DNA from: Lysinibacillus composti
GTDB taxonomy: Bacteria > Bacillota > Bacilli > Bacillales_A > Planococcaceae
Length of the DNA stretch: 64,000 nt
Direction of reading: 5' to 3'
Assembly (NCBI RefSeq): GCF_016908465.1
Contig: NZ_JAFBDY010000006.1
Coordinates: 62,001-126,000 of the forward strand
This document shows, piece by piece, positions 34,390 through 42,497 of the stretch. The stretch's first letter is position 1; each line of letters begins with the position of its first letter. Both the position numbers and the translations under genes were made by a program. The notes under the pieces were generated by a model, which did no database searches, had not been told where the DNA came from, and was given only the letters and a program-made list of their open reading frames with translations.

Positions 34390-36105
34390 TTGAAACGAGA
34401 AATTTCATCAAATGAAAGCGGATGGTCTCGTCTCACGCAGTCTCCTTATTTTATCTATTTATTGATTTCGCCCTTATTTCTCATTTTATTTGCTTATGTT
34501 GTGTATCCATTTTATCAAACATTTCTTCAAAGCTTTAACGGTGAAAATACCCTGTTAAACTATCAGAAGTTTTTCAGTTTAGCGAGCCCTGCGAACTTAG
34601 AGGCTCTTTGGACTAGTGTCTATATTTCCGTGATTAGTGTCTTCACATGTGCCTTAGTTGGGGTAACAATGGCGTTTTTACTCGAGCGATACGAATTTCC
34701 AGGGAGACGTTTGCTGTCTGTGCTTGTTTTAGTTCCAATGGCGCTTCCTCCATTAGTGGGCGTACTCTCCTTTACGTTTTTATACGGAGATAGTGGAATT
34801 ATTCCGAGGGGAATTCAGCATCTATTAGACTTGAAGCAAACACCTTTTGCCTTAAAAGGAATATGGGGTGTCATCGTTGTACATACCTTTACAATGTACA
34901 CGTACTTTTATTTGACCGCTTCTGCTGCCATAAAAGGGTTAGACCCTTCTCTTGAAGAAGCAGCGACTAGTTTAGGTGCTAGTCGAATTCGAGTTTGGTC
35001 CAAAGTTATTTTACCGATGTTAACTCCTTCAATCGTGGCTGCATCCCTGCTAGTTTTCATGGTATCAATGGCCTCCTATACTGCCCCACTCATGTTTGGT
35101 GTCGAGAGAACGATGACGATGCAAATTTATTTATCACGGACAAATGGAAACCTTGAGATGGCAGCTACCCAATCAACCATTTTATCCATTGTGTCGGTTA
35201 CGTTTTTAATAATTATGCGATGGTATCAAAATCGACGAAACTATCAAAATCTGAGTAAAGGTATTAGCGTTCATAGATCCGAAGTTTCGTCGAAGCCTTT
35301 GAAAATAATGGCGGTCATTGGTTCATTTATCGGGACACTCATATTAATTTTGCCTATCTTGGTACTCGTGTTGATTTCATTTTCGGTAGACGGCACATGG
35401 ACCATCCAAGTGCTGCCTCCAGAATATACATTCGATCATTATATTGCGTTGTTTACAGACGAAAAAACATGGCGACCTATCTGGAACTCCTTACAAATGG
35501 GATTTGTGGCTACGATTGGGAATATTTTGTTTGGGGTTGCAGCGGCTTATGCAATGGTAAGACTGAATTTTAAAGGTAAAACCCTTCTAGATATTTTGAT
35601 TATGGTTCCGTGGGCATTGCCTGGGACGGTTGTGGCAGTTAATATTATTGCAGCTTTCAGTACAGAAAACATTTTCGCCTTTAACCAAGTGTTGATCGGG
35701 ACATTTTGGATATTACCGCTCGCTTATTTCATCCGGCATTTGCCTCTCGTCTTCCGTTCAACTTCAGCTTCCTTAATGCAGTTAGATCAATCAATAGAAG
35801 AAGCGGCAAGAAGTTTAGGGGCCTCGTGGTGGTATAGCTTTAGAAAAATTGTGTTACCTCTAACATTTACGGGGGTCTTAGCTGGGACATTACTCGCTTT
35901 TGTTCAAAGTATCGGAGAATTCGTTGCATCCATTTTAATTTATAATACATCAACTATGCCATTATCGGTTGCCATTTTCCAGAAACTATATGCATTTGAC
36001 TTTGGAACAGCTTGTGCATATGGGGTATTGCAAATCTTGTTGATTTTAATTGTCTTGGTGATTTCAGAGAAGTTATTAAAAGGCAGTGCAGGATCAGCGT
36101 TATAG
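34390..36105 (+). CDS. ABC transporter permease, fused double-domain (FbpB/AfuB type)
   Basis: A 571-residue protein holding two permease domains in one chain. Each has six helices and an EAA loop: LEEAATSLGASRIRVWSKVILPM near residue 200 and IEEAARSLGASWWYSFRKIVLPL near residue 465. Such head-to-tail fused permeases are typical of ferric-iron importers (FbpB, AfuB, HitB). It starts with TTG, nine bases after AGGAGG, 14 bases downstream of the ATPase stop. The fusion means the complex needs only one permease gene. Confidence 0.92.
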   Translation: MKREISSNESGWSRLTQSPYFIYLLISPLFLILFAYVVYPFYQTFLQSFNGENTLLNYQKFFSLASPANLEALWTSVYISVISVFTCALVGVTMAFLLERYEFPGRRLLSVLVLVPMALPPLVGVLSFTFLYGDSGIIPRGIQHLLDLKQTPFALKGIWGVIVVHTFTMYTYFYLTASAAIKGLDPSLEEAATSLGASRIRVWSKVILPMLTPSIVAASLLVFMVSMASYTAPLMFGVERTMTMQIYLSRTNGNLEMAATQSTILSIVSVTFLIIMRWYQNRRNYQNLSKGISVHRSEVSSKPLKIMAVIGSFIGTLILILPILVLVLISFSVDGTWTIQVLPPEYTFDHYIALFTDEKTWRPIWNSLQMGFVATIGNILFGVAAAYAMVRLNFKGKTLLDILIMVPWALPGTVVAVNIIAAFSTENIFAFNQVLIGTFWILPLAYFIRHLPLVFRSTSASLMQLDQSIEEAARSLGASWWYSFRKIVLPLTFTGVLAGTLLAFVQSIGEFVASILIYNTSTMPLSVAIFQKLYAFDFGTACAYGVLQILLILIVLVISEKLLKGSAGSAL

Positions 36106-36120
36106 GGGGATGAACGAAGA

Positions 36121-36156
36121 TGAACCGAGAAACTTTTGTGTTGGTTTCTCGGTTCA
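36121..36156 (+). terminator. Hairpin after the ABC operon
   Basis: TGAACCGAGAAAC (36121-36133) pairs perfectly with GTTTCTCGGTTCA (36144-36156). The T-tract is poor, so it may protect the mRNA end or terminate weakly. Confidence 0.6.
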
Positions 36157-36197
36157 TGTCTATTGGAAGAGTTCCCTTTTGAAATCCCATGTACAAA

Positions 36198-36497
36198 GAT
36201 GCCTTTTACAGTATTTGTGGTAGAATCTTTTAAGTTATTCATTCCCTTTTCTTTATAATAGTCATCTTTCTTAATCATGCCTTATGTACCTTGAAACGTT
36301 CCATCTAAAAACTGCCCTGCATTGTTTAACGCGATTTTAGAAGCTACCTGCACACTATCACCGCCCTCTTCCATCCATTCTCCTGTTCCCTTCCACTTTG
36401 TTCCTACTGCTTTTCTGTGCAAGTTTAACGGAGCCACCAAGATTCCGCCACCAACCGTCCCTATTTCTTTCCCAACTTTTCGAAATACGTCCATCAT
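36198..36497 (-). pseudogene. Small Gly-rich protein gene broken by a nonsense codon
   Basis: Behind GGAGA, two ATGs open MMDVFRKVGKEIGTVGGGILVAPLNLHRKAVG, and the frame stops at TAA 36282-36284. Without any shift it then continues GMIKKDDYYKEKGMNNLKDSTTNTVKGI. That is the typical second half of small Bacillus proteins that alternate glycine-rich helices with a DYxREKGLxDL-type segment. The likely history is a tyrosine codon changed to TAA plus loss of the original C-terminus. The 71-residue front part could still be made. The family is uncharacterised. Confidence 0.5.
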
Positions 36498-36660
36498 GAG
36501 CTCTCCATTTCCTCATCTTAGTTCAGCAACTTACTTTAATAGGTATATCATACCATGCTTTTTAATCAGACAAGATGAACATTTTTATTTCATAGATGTA
36601 AGGTATTCCGTAATGTTTAATAAATCTGTTTAATAAAATTAAGGGATGATGGAGATTGGA

Positions 36661-37056
36661 GTGAAGTCGTTGAAACCCAAATACAATTTATTCATTAGTA
36701 TTTTTTCTTTAATCGTGGGGATTGGGGCTATACTCATTTCCTGGATGATTTTAATGAAACAAACAGTTCCACTTGATCTTGTTGGAGCCATCCTATTTTA
36801 TGGTTTACCAATCTATATTTTATTTACTTTACCTCTGTATTACGGCTTGAAATTTATAGTTTTAAAGCTATTTGGACAACTTCAATTGGGTTATTTTTTT
36901 GCGGGAGGAATTCTAGTAGCAGTCATACAAACATTGCTCATCCTTTTCGTATTGGATGCACCATTATTTGATGAAAAGATTCTGTCTATATTTTTTACTC
37001 CATTATTACTAGGTAGCCTAACATTTGTGCTATTTACAATACGTTTTACTAAATAA
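36661..37056 (+). CDS. Hypothetical membrane protein, 131 aa
   Basis: Four likely membrane helices fill most of this protein (NLFISIFSLIVGIGAILISWMIL, LVGAILFYGLPIYILFTLPLYYGL, FFAGGILVAVIQTLLILFVL, FTPLLLGSLTFVLFTI). I start at GTG 36661, six bases after GGAG; an ATG at 36646 lies ahead of the ribosome site. No family is recognised. It ends just before a shared terminator. Confidence 0.6.
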   Translation: MKSLKPKYNLFISIFSLIVGIGAILISWMILMKQTVPLDLVGAILFYGLPIYILFTLPLYYGLKFIVLKLFGQLQLGYFFAGGILVAVIQTLLILFVLDAPLFDEKILSIFFTPLLLGSLTFVLFTIRFTK

Positions 37057-37067
37057 GATTGAAACAT

Positions 37068-37096
37068 AGAGAGTAGTTGTTTTGTTACTACTCTCT
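37068..37096. terminator. Bidirectional terminator overlapping the amidohydrolase stop
   Basis: AGAGAGTAGT (37068-37077) pairs perfectly with ACTACTCTCT (37087-37096). The amidohydrolase stop codon (37088-37090) lies in the right arm. T-runs are short. Confidence 0.6.
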
Positions 37097-37885
37097 ACTG
37101 AGATCTACGGGTACTAATCCCGGAACTAAGGAATAATCAAAGTCGCGTAAATAAGGTATTTTGGCGCGGGCAGCTTGAATTTGATTCAAATCAATATCAT
37201 ATAACAAAATGTCCTCTTTTAATCGAGAGCATTCGTAGAGTATTGCCCCTTTAGGATTAATTAGTTTTGATTTCCCAAAACTTTTTTCACCTATACTATT
37301 GACCCCTAATACAAACACCGTATTGTCCACTGCCCTTGCTGGAAGTTGGATATCCCATCTTTTTTCAGATTGTAAGCTCCAGTAACTTGGGATAATAATC
37401 AATTCAGCCCCTCTAAGAGCAAGAATCCTACTTGTTTCAGGAAATTCAATATCATAACAAATTACGATCCCAATCTTCCCAACAGTAGTTTGAACAGGGA
37501 CGTAATCTCGTTCACCAAACGCAAATTTCTGCTGCTCATGATGCCAAAGAAAAGATTTACGATAAACATGCACGATTTCACCATTTGTTTCAATAACCGC
37601 CGCAGCAATATAAAGTTGCTCCACTTCTTTATCGATAAAAGGGACTACAAGAACAACACCGTATTTTCTTGCAATCTCACAAAATTCTTCTACAATTTCT
37701 TTCGTTTTTTGTTGGAGCTTAATAATGGTTGGCTTATTTACATGGTAGCCACTCGACCACAATTCCGGTAACACTACCAATTGTGCGCCTTTTCGAATGG
37801 CTTTTAAGACTAGCTTCTGCCCTTTTACTTTATTCCGGTCTAACTGTCCAGAAACTAATTCCATTTGAATGCCTGCTACTTTCAC
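37088..37885 (-). CDS. Carbon-nitrogen hydrolase (nitrilase superfamily amidase)
   Basis: A 265-residue cytosolic enzyme with the Glu-Lys-Cys triad: Glu in LPELWSSGYH (~41), Lys in YRKSFLWHHEQ (~107) and Cys in GIVICYDIEFPE (~141). The size and EFPE segment place it with omega-amidase/YafV or N-carbamoyl-type amidases that hydrolyse small amides. The exact substrate cannot be deduced. It appears monocistronic. Confidence 0.9.
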   Translation of the reverse strand: MKVAGIQMELVSGQLDRNKVKGQKLVLKAIRKGAQLVVLPELWSSGYHVNKPTIIKLQQKTKEIVEEFCEIARKYGVVLVVPFIDKEVEQLYIAAAVIETNGEIVHVYRKSFLWHHEQQKFAFGERDYVPVQTTVGKIGIVICYDIEFPETSRILALRGAELIIIPSYWSLQSEKRWDIQLPARAVDNTVFVLGVNSIGEKSFGKSKLINPKGAILYECSRLKEDILLYDIDLNQIQAARAKIPYLRDFDYSLVPGLVPVDLSRE

Positions 37886-38067
37886 AGCAAAACCTCGATT
37901 CTTATAAGATTAAAAAGTACTCTCTAAGTAGATGAATCAAAAATTTATCTTTGTAAAAACAATGTAACCATCTATCTAAAACACATACATTTTTTGTGAT
38001 TAAGAGCGAAACTAAATGATATTTAATCCGTAAGTATTGAATGAGTGAAGAGGAGGAGGCAATTTAA

Positions 38068-38457
38068 ATGAAACCCATAATGAAAAAACGAACGAAGGCT
38101 TTCTTAATTGATGCAGCGATTTCAACAGTGGTCACATTAAGTGTGGAGTATTTTTTACGTAAGAAAATTAAAAATGAAGCGTTTCATAACCTTGTAACCC
38201 CAACAACTGTCATGTGGGGACTAGAGCTCGCGCAGTTACGTAATAACGGACAAACAATTGGTTATAAAACAATAGGACTAGTCTTAGAAAATAAAAAAGG
38301 TTCTGTTCCAACAACAGGGCAAATTTTAAAACGTATAGCCCATCGCGATACAATTGGTAGTTTTTTATATTTAAAAAATCGAACAGAATTTGAAGGACAA
38401 GATGGCAGTATATTACCCCATGATGAGTTTTCAGGGACAGTTGTGAAGGAATTGTAA
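38068..38457 (+). CDS. RDD family membrane protein
   Basis: This 129-residue protein has the RDD opening KRTKAFLIDAAISTVVTLSVEYFLRKK, in which the family's R and D lie in the first helix. Later comes NGQTIGYKTIGLVLENKKGSVPTTGQILKR, the usual cytoplasmic loop. Hydrophobic segments are weak and the protein is shorter than most RDD members, with two helices at most. Function is unknown; some relatives exchange ions. GAGGAGG precedes the ATG. Confidence 0.75.
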   Translation: MKPIMKKRTKAFLIDAAISTVVTLSVEYFLRKKIKNEAFHNLVTPTTVMWGLELAQLRNNGQTIGYKTIGLVLENKKGSVPTTGQILKRIAHRDTIGSFLYLKNRTEFEGQDGSILPHDEFSGTVVKEL

Positions 38458-38458
38458 T

Positions 38459-38489
38459 TAAACAAGCCCCTTATATTGGGGCTTGTTTA
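38459..38489 (+). terminator. Strong terminator of the RDD gene
   Basis: AAACAAGCCCC pairs perfectly with GGGGCTTGTTT around TTATATT. It begins right at the stop codon. Confidence 0.85.
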
Positions 38490-38499
38490 GGAGTTAACG

Positions 38500-38616
38500 G
38501 TTATAATGTGTTATTTGTGCCTTCATTGTGAAGTTATCAACCTTATTTGTGACAATATCGTCCCTAATTGTGAAGTTATCGCCCTTATTTGTGACAATAT
38601 CGTCCCTAATTATGAA
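38500..38616. repeat. Tandem 21-bp repeats, inverted relative to 6003-6149
   Basis: Four full 21-bp units lie at 38533-38616, with older partial units to the left. The unit at 38575-38595 is the exact reverse complement of the GTCACAAATAAGG-GCGATAAC unit at 6045. The alternate unit (AATATCGTCCC-TAATTGTGAA) differs from its partner at the first locus. It lies downstream of both the RDD gene and the FhuF-like gene. Confidence 0.88.
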
Positions 38617-38620
38617 AGGA

Positions 38621-39388
38621 TCACACTTTACCTCTCACACAACATGTTCTTGGACATGTCTTACACGTTTTGCATCCCCCATCTAGTAGGTATGAAAAAC
38701 AACAAGTCTTTCTAACTCGAACCTCTTCTTGCGTATCGGCTAAACATCTTTTATCACAATAAAATCTTTTAATTGGATTCTCCTGGTCATTTCCAAATAG
38801 CAAACCTGCTGACCCATTTACAATTAATTGAAAATCTTCTTTTGCGCGAGTACGTAATTCTTCGTTCTCAATCTTCACCAATACGGATTCATACAACCAA
38901 AACAAATAAATTGCAAGATTTTCCCAAAGTATTAATTCAGATTGCTTTGTCACTTTTGATAAGTTAGAGATTAGGACCGTTGCATTTTCTGAGAAGAAAA
39001 ACTGAATCCATTTTTCTAAAAGAGCCTCTCGATTTTCATTTGCCAGTTCAGTGTGTAAATGATGAAAATAAAATTGTGGAAGCCATTGATCCGCTTCAAC
39101 AGATTGAAGGCAAACATTCTGGAATGAAATATCAAGCTTTTTATTCCACATGCTAATGCCATAAAAATAAATGACAGCTAAAAATGAATATCTTTTCATG
39201 AAAATAGAAGCTGCTACTTTCAAGTTAGGAGACCCAATTTTAGCTTGCACTTGTTCCAAATAGCCCAACAACTTTTGTTCATTTAATAACTCATCTAATG
39301 AAATCGATAACGCTGAAGGCTTTTGTTCTGTTGTAAACCGAAACTGTTTTAGTTGTTCAATTTCTTGATTCGTTAACACGTTAAGCAT
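38621..39388 (-). CDS. FhuF-like siderophore-iron reductase
   Basis: A 255-residue protein ending in KTCCFSYLLDGGCKTCKTCP, the C-C-x10-C-x2-C pattern that binds the [2Fe-2S] cluster of FhuF-type ferric-siderophore reductases. The rest is helical, as in the IucA/IucC C-terminal-like family. I start at the ATG at 39386-39388, behind GGTGGG. It overlaps the ATPase stop by eight bases, so translation is probably coupled; the longer frame would run back into the ATPase gene. It is the last gene of the Fur-controlled transport operon and would release iron from the imported siderophore in the cytosol. Confidence 0.82.
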   Translation of the reverse strand: MLNVLTNQEIEQLKQFRFTTEQKPSALSISLDELLNEQKLLGYLEQVQAKIGSPNLKVAASIFMKRYSFLAVIYFYGISMWNKKLDISFQNVCLQSVEADQWLPQFYFHHLHTELANENREALLEKWIQFFFSENATVLISNLSKVTKQSELILWENLAIYLFWLYESVLVKIENEELRTRAKEDFQLIVNGSAGLLFGNDQENPIKRFYCDKRCLADTQEEVRVRKTCCFSYLLDGGCKTCKTCPRTCCVRGKV

Positions 39389-40199
39389 TGACACCCACCG
39401 CTTGCTTATGAATGTTTCTCCCTCTTCCATACGGGATACAAAGTGGTGTACCAAAAAGTGGATCCTTGGAAATTTCACATTCCATTTCAAATACACATTT
39501 CACTAAATCTCTTGTCACCACATTCTCTGGTTTTCCCTGGGAGAAAATGCATCTATTTTTGATTGCGACGATATTATGGGCATAGCGACAAGCTAAATTC
39601 AAATCGTGAAGCACCATGACTATTGTTCGATTTTCTTTCTCATTCAGTTCAAATAAAAGATCCAAAATTTCAATCTGATGCGTCATATCGAGATATGTTG
39701 TCGGTTCATCCAGTAAAATAATATCTGTGTCTTGAGCTAGAGTCATGGCAATCCACGCTCTTTGTCGTTGCCCACCAGATAATGAATCAACTGGACGATC
39801 CTTTAAATCTTCAATACCTGTTGCTATAAGTGCATCGTTTACCTTTTGTTCATCTTCTTCCGTCCACTGTTTTAGTAGACTTTGATATGGAAAACGTCCT
39901 TGCTTCACTAACTGTAAAACCGTAAGTCCTTCTGGTGCGTTCGGTGATTGTGGGAGAATCGCCATTTGTTTTGCCACTTCTTTTGTAGACATTTTTGAAA
40001 TTGCTTTCCCCTCTAATAAAACAGCACCCAATTTTGGCTTTAATAAACGTGCAATGGATCTGAGTAACGTCGATTTTCCACAACCATTTCCTCCGATAAA
40101 AATGGTAATTTCCCCTTTAGGAATTTCGATATTTAATTGATCTATTATAATGCTATCGCCATATGAAAGGGTCAAATCCTTTGTTTCAATTGCATGCAC
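39381..40199 (-). CDS. Siderophore ABC transporter ATP-binding protein (FecE/FhuC type)
   Basis: A 272-residue ATPase. Walker A is GGNGCGKST (~36-44), the signature is LSGGQRQRAWIAM, and Walker B is IILLDEPTTYLD, followed by the H-loop VLHDLN. The final GTPLCIPYGR text is common in FhuC/YusV-like subunits. It energises the two FecCD-type permeases encoded just upstream on the same strand. YusV-like ATPases can serve several siderophore systems. Confidence 0.93.
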   Translation of the reverse strand: MHAIETKDLTLSYGDSIIIDQLNIEIPKGEITIFIGGNGCGKSTLLRSIARLLKPKLGAVLLEGKAISKMSTKEVAKQMAILPQSPNAPEGLTVLQLVKQGRFPYQSLLKQWTEEDEQKVNDALIATGIEDLKDRPVDSLSGGQRQRAWIAMTLAQDTDIILLDEPTTYLDMTHQIEILDLLFELNEKENRTIVMVLHDLNLACRYAHNIVAIKNRCIFSQGKPENVVTRDLVKCVFEMECEISKDPLFGTPLCIPYGRGRNIHKQAVGVNA

Positions 40200-40231
40200 G
40201 ATATTTTAAACCTCCATTCTATTTAACATTT

Positions 40232-41287
40232 TTATGATTTTCTTGTTTCAAATAATAAGTAAATAAAGTAAGGTGCACCGATTGCTGATGTAAACACACC
40301 AGCTGGAATTTCTAACGGCGAAAATAATGTTCTTCCAATTAAATCAGCGACCATGACCAATATTCCACCGATTAGAGCGGATACAGGTAATAATGCACCA
40401 TAAGATGAACCAACAAGTTTTCTAGCCATATGTGGAGCCATTAAGCCTACAAACCCAATACCACCTGCAAATGCAACAGAAATACCAACCAAAGCCGTCG
40501 CAACCATCATCAAGGAAAAACGCTGTCTACCAACATGTACGCCGACGCTTGTTGCCACATCGTCACCAAGTTCTTGAATATTCATTTTTCGAGCAAGTAT
40601 CATTGCAATGGTTACGAGAACTATTGTCAATGGTAATAAAATGCTTACATTTCCCCATGTAGAACCGTGAACCGTTCCTGTAATCCAAATATTTGCCTGG
40701 CTAGCGCGATAGATCGGCCCCAAAATCATCATAAGTGTTTTAAAAGCATCCATTAGTGCTGAAATTCCAATCCCAATCAATACAAGTCTAATTGGAGACA
40801 CACCATTTTTCCATGCAAGTAAGTAAATTAGAATCCCAATAATTGCAGCGCCAAGAAAAGCAGCGAGTGGCATCCATTTAATACTCACTGTCAAGGCATT
40901 TTTATCATCACTGAAGAAGGCTAAAAACCCAACAACAGCTACTGCTGCCCCACCTGTAAGACCTAAATTATCAGGAGACGCTAAAGGATTTCGAATCATT
41001 CCTTGTAAAATACCACCTGCAATTGCAAGGGAGATCCCTACTAAAAGAGCAACAAGTATTCTTGGTAGACGGAAGGACGTAACGACGAGCTGTTCCATTG
41101 TCGTTCCTCCACCGAAAAATACTTTGATTACTGAGAGTGGGCTTATATTCATATCCCCTAAAGCTGTACTAATGATTAAAACAAGCGCTGTAATTAATAG
41201 TAAAATCATAAAAACTTTTATTGCTTTTGTATCTAAAAGAAAGGAAACTTTCCCTTTAAACCATCTTATATTTTTATTTTGACTCAT
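40232..41287 (-). CDS. Siderophore ABC transporter permease (FecCD family), second
   Basis: A 351-residue protein with about ten helices. The FecCD marks are VTSFRLPRILVALLVGISLAIAGGILQGMIRNPLASPDNLG and GFVGLMAPHMARKLVG, the latter contacting the ATPase. It overlaps the first permease gene by four bases (41284-41287), so the two should be made in equal amounts and form a heterodimer. It has an extra ~25-residue basic N-terminus. It resembles YfhA/FeuC-type subunits. Confidence 0.92.
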   Translation of the reverse strand: MSQNKNIRWFKGKVSFLLDTKAIKVFMILLLITALVLIISTALGDMNISPLSVIKVFFGGGTTMEQLVVTSFRLPRILVALLVGISLAIAGGILQGMIRNPLASPDNLGLTGGAAVAVVGFLAFFSDDKNALTVSIKWMPLAAFLGAAIIGILIYLLAWKNGVSPIRLVLIGIGISALMDAFKTLMMILGPIYRASQANIWITGTVHGSTWGNVSILLPLTIVLVTIAMILARKMNIQELGDDVATSVGVHVGRQRFSLMMVATALVGISVAFAGGIGFVGLMAPHMARKLVGSSYGALLPVSALIGGILVMVADLIGRTLFSPLEIPAGVFTSAIGAPYFIYLLFETRKS

Positions 41288-42288
41288 TTTCCGTTGAACC
41301 CCCTTCTTGCAATGTAAATAAAGAAAGGAGTACCGATAATCGCAGTCATGACACCGACAGGAACTTCCTGAGGCATAATGATATACCGTGCTAATACGTC
41401 AGCAATTAGTAGTAAGATGCTACCGAGTAACCCAGCGTACGGGATAATCCATCGATGGTCTATTCCTACCACCCAACGTGTTATATGTGGAATGACAATA
41501 CCGATAAATCCAATTGGCCCTGCAACGGCTACTGCACCACCGGAAAGAAGAATAATTATTATACCAAGAATAATTTTTATATAGCCTGTTCGAAGTCCTA
41601 ATCCCTTTGCAACGTCTTCCCCCATTGATAGCACATTCATTTTAGAAGCAAATAGTAGTGCTCCTATCCAACCAACGACTAAGTAGGGTAAAACTGAGGT
41701 TAAGATATCAAGTTTTCTTCCCTGTACAGATCCTGCTAACCAGAACAACACTTGCTCAAGTGCAGACTCATTTAACACAAGAATTCCTTGTGTAAATGAA
41801 GAAAACAAAGCCGTAACAGCAGCTCCAGCTAATGTAATGGTCATCGGTGTAAGCCCTTCTCTTCCAAAAGAACCGATTGCATATACACCAATCGTGGCAA
41901 TGGCAGCTCCTAGAAAAGCAATCCATGCAATAGCTTGGAAATTCCCCATTGAAAATAGAGTAACACCAATAACAACTGCAAAACTTGCACCTGCGTTTAC
42001 ACCAAAAATATCTGGAGATGCAAGCGGATTTTTCGTAAGTGTCTGCATTAGAACACCTGCGATGGCAAGGCTACTACCAACCGCTGCCGCAATGAGTGCC
42101 CTAGGTAATCTTACTGTTTCAATGACAAGATGTTCATTTGAACCATTATTTTGTTGAAAAGCATCCCACGCCACTTTCCATGAAGTATCTGTATAACCAT
42201 AAACAATACTTATACAGATGAAGAATGCTAATAAAAGAATTAGCATGAAAAGTCCGAGTACTTTTTGTCTATTATTTTTTAATAACAT
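41284..42288 (-). CDS. Siderophore ABC transporter permease (FecCD family), first
   Basis: A 334-residue membrane protein with VIETVRLPRALIAAAVGSSLAIAGVLMQTLTKNPLASPDIFG and GFIGIVIPHITRWVVG, the paired FecCD signatures. It is the first gene of the minus-strand operon, divergent from the binding-protein gene at 42498. A Fur box (42368-42382) and a TTGACA/TATAAT-like promoter with a short 15-base spacer lie upstream. It resembles YfiZ/FeuB-type subunits. Confidence 0.92.
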   Translation of the reverse strand: MLLKNNRQKVLGLFMLILLLAFFICISIVYGYTDTSWKVAWDAFQQNNGSNEHLVIETVRLPRALIAAAVGSSLAIAGVLMQTLTKNPLASPDIFGVNAGASFAVVIGVTLFSMGNFQAIAWIAFLGAAIATIGVYAIGSFGREGLTPMTITLAGAAVTALFSSFTQGILVLNESALEQVLFWLAGSVQGRKLDILTSVLPYLVVGWIGALLFASKMNVLSMGEDVAKGLGLRTGYIKIILGIIIILLSGGAVAVAGPIGFIGIVIPHITRWVVGIDHRWIIPYAGLLGSILLLIADVLARYIIMPQEVPVGVMTAIIGTPFFIYIARRGFNGK

Positions 42289-42367
42289 GTTAAAAACCTT
42301 TCCTACTCCGAAAAAAATATGAGCTAGTTATTAGATTATAAAAATAGACATATGATGTCAATGACTT

Positions 42368-42382
42368 TGAGAATCATTTTCA
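42368..42382 (-). promoter_or_regulatory. Fur box controlling the permease-ATPase-reductase operon
   Basis: TGAGAATCATTTTCA matches the 7-1-7 Fur consensus TGATAATNATTATCA at 13 of 15 positions. It lies seven bases upstream of a minus-strand -35 (TTGACA, 42356-42361). The -10 TATAAT is 15 bases further on. Confidence 0.85.
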
Positions 42383-42424
42383 TTTGTATACAAAAAATTA
42401 TATAAAATATAATAAATTTTGTTA

Positions 42425-42475
42425 TTGACTTTATTACCCAACTTGTTATACATTTGCAATTGAAAATGATTATCA
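42425..42475 (+). promoter_or_regulatory. Promoter and Fur box of the siderophore-binding protein gene
   Basis: TTGACT (42425-42430) and TATACA (42447-42452) are spaced 16 bases apart. The Fur box TGAAAATGATTATCA (42461-42475) covers the expected transcription start and matches the consensus at 13 of 15. Iron-bound Fur would block the promoter directly. Confidence 0.85.
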
Positions 42476-42497
42476 TTAACAAAAAGGAGATAAAACA

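Noticed and set aside
35940-36196. Minus-strand frames under the end of the fused permease
   Set aside because: They overlap a certain gene. Only the short segment right of 36198 resembles a protein family and is reported with the broken gene.
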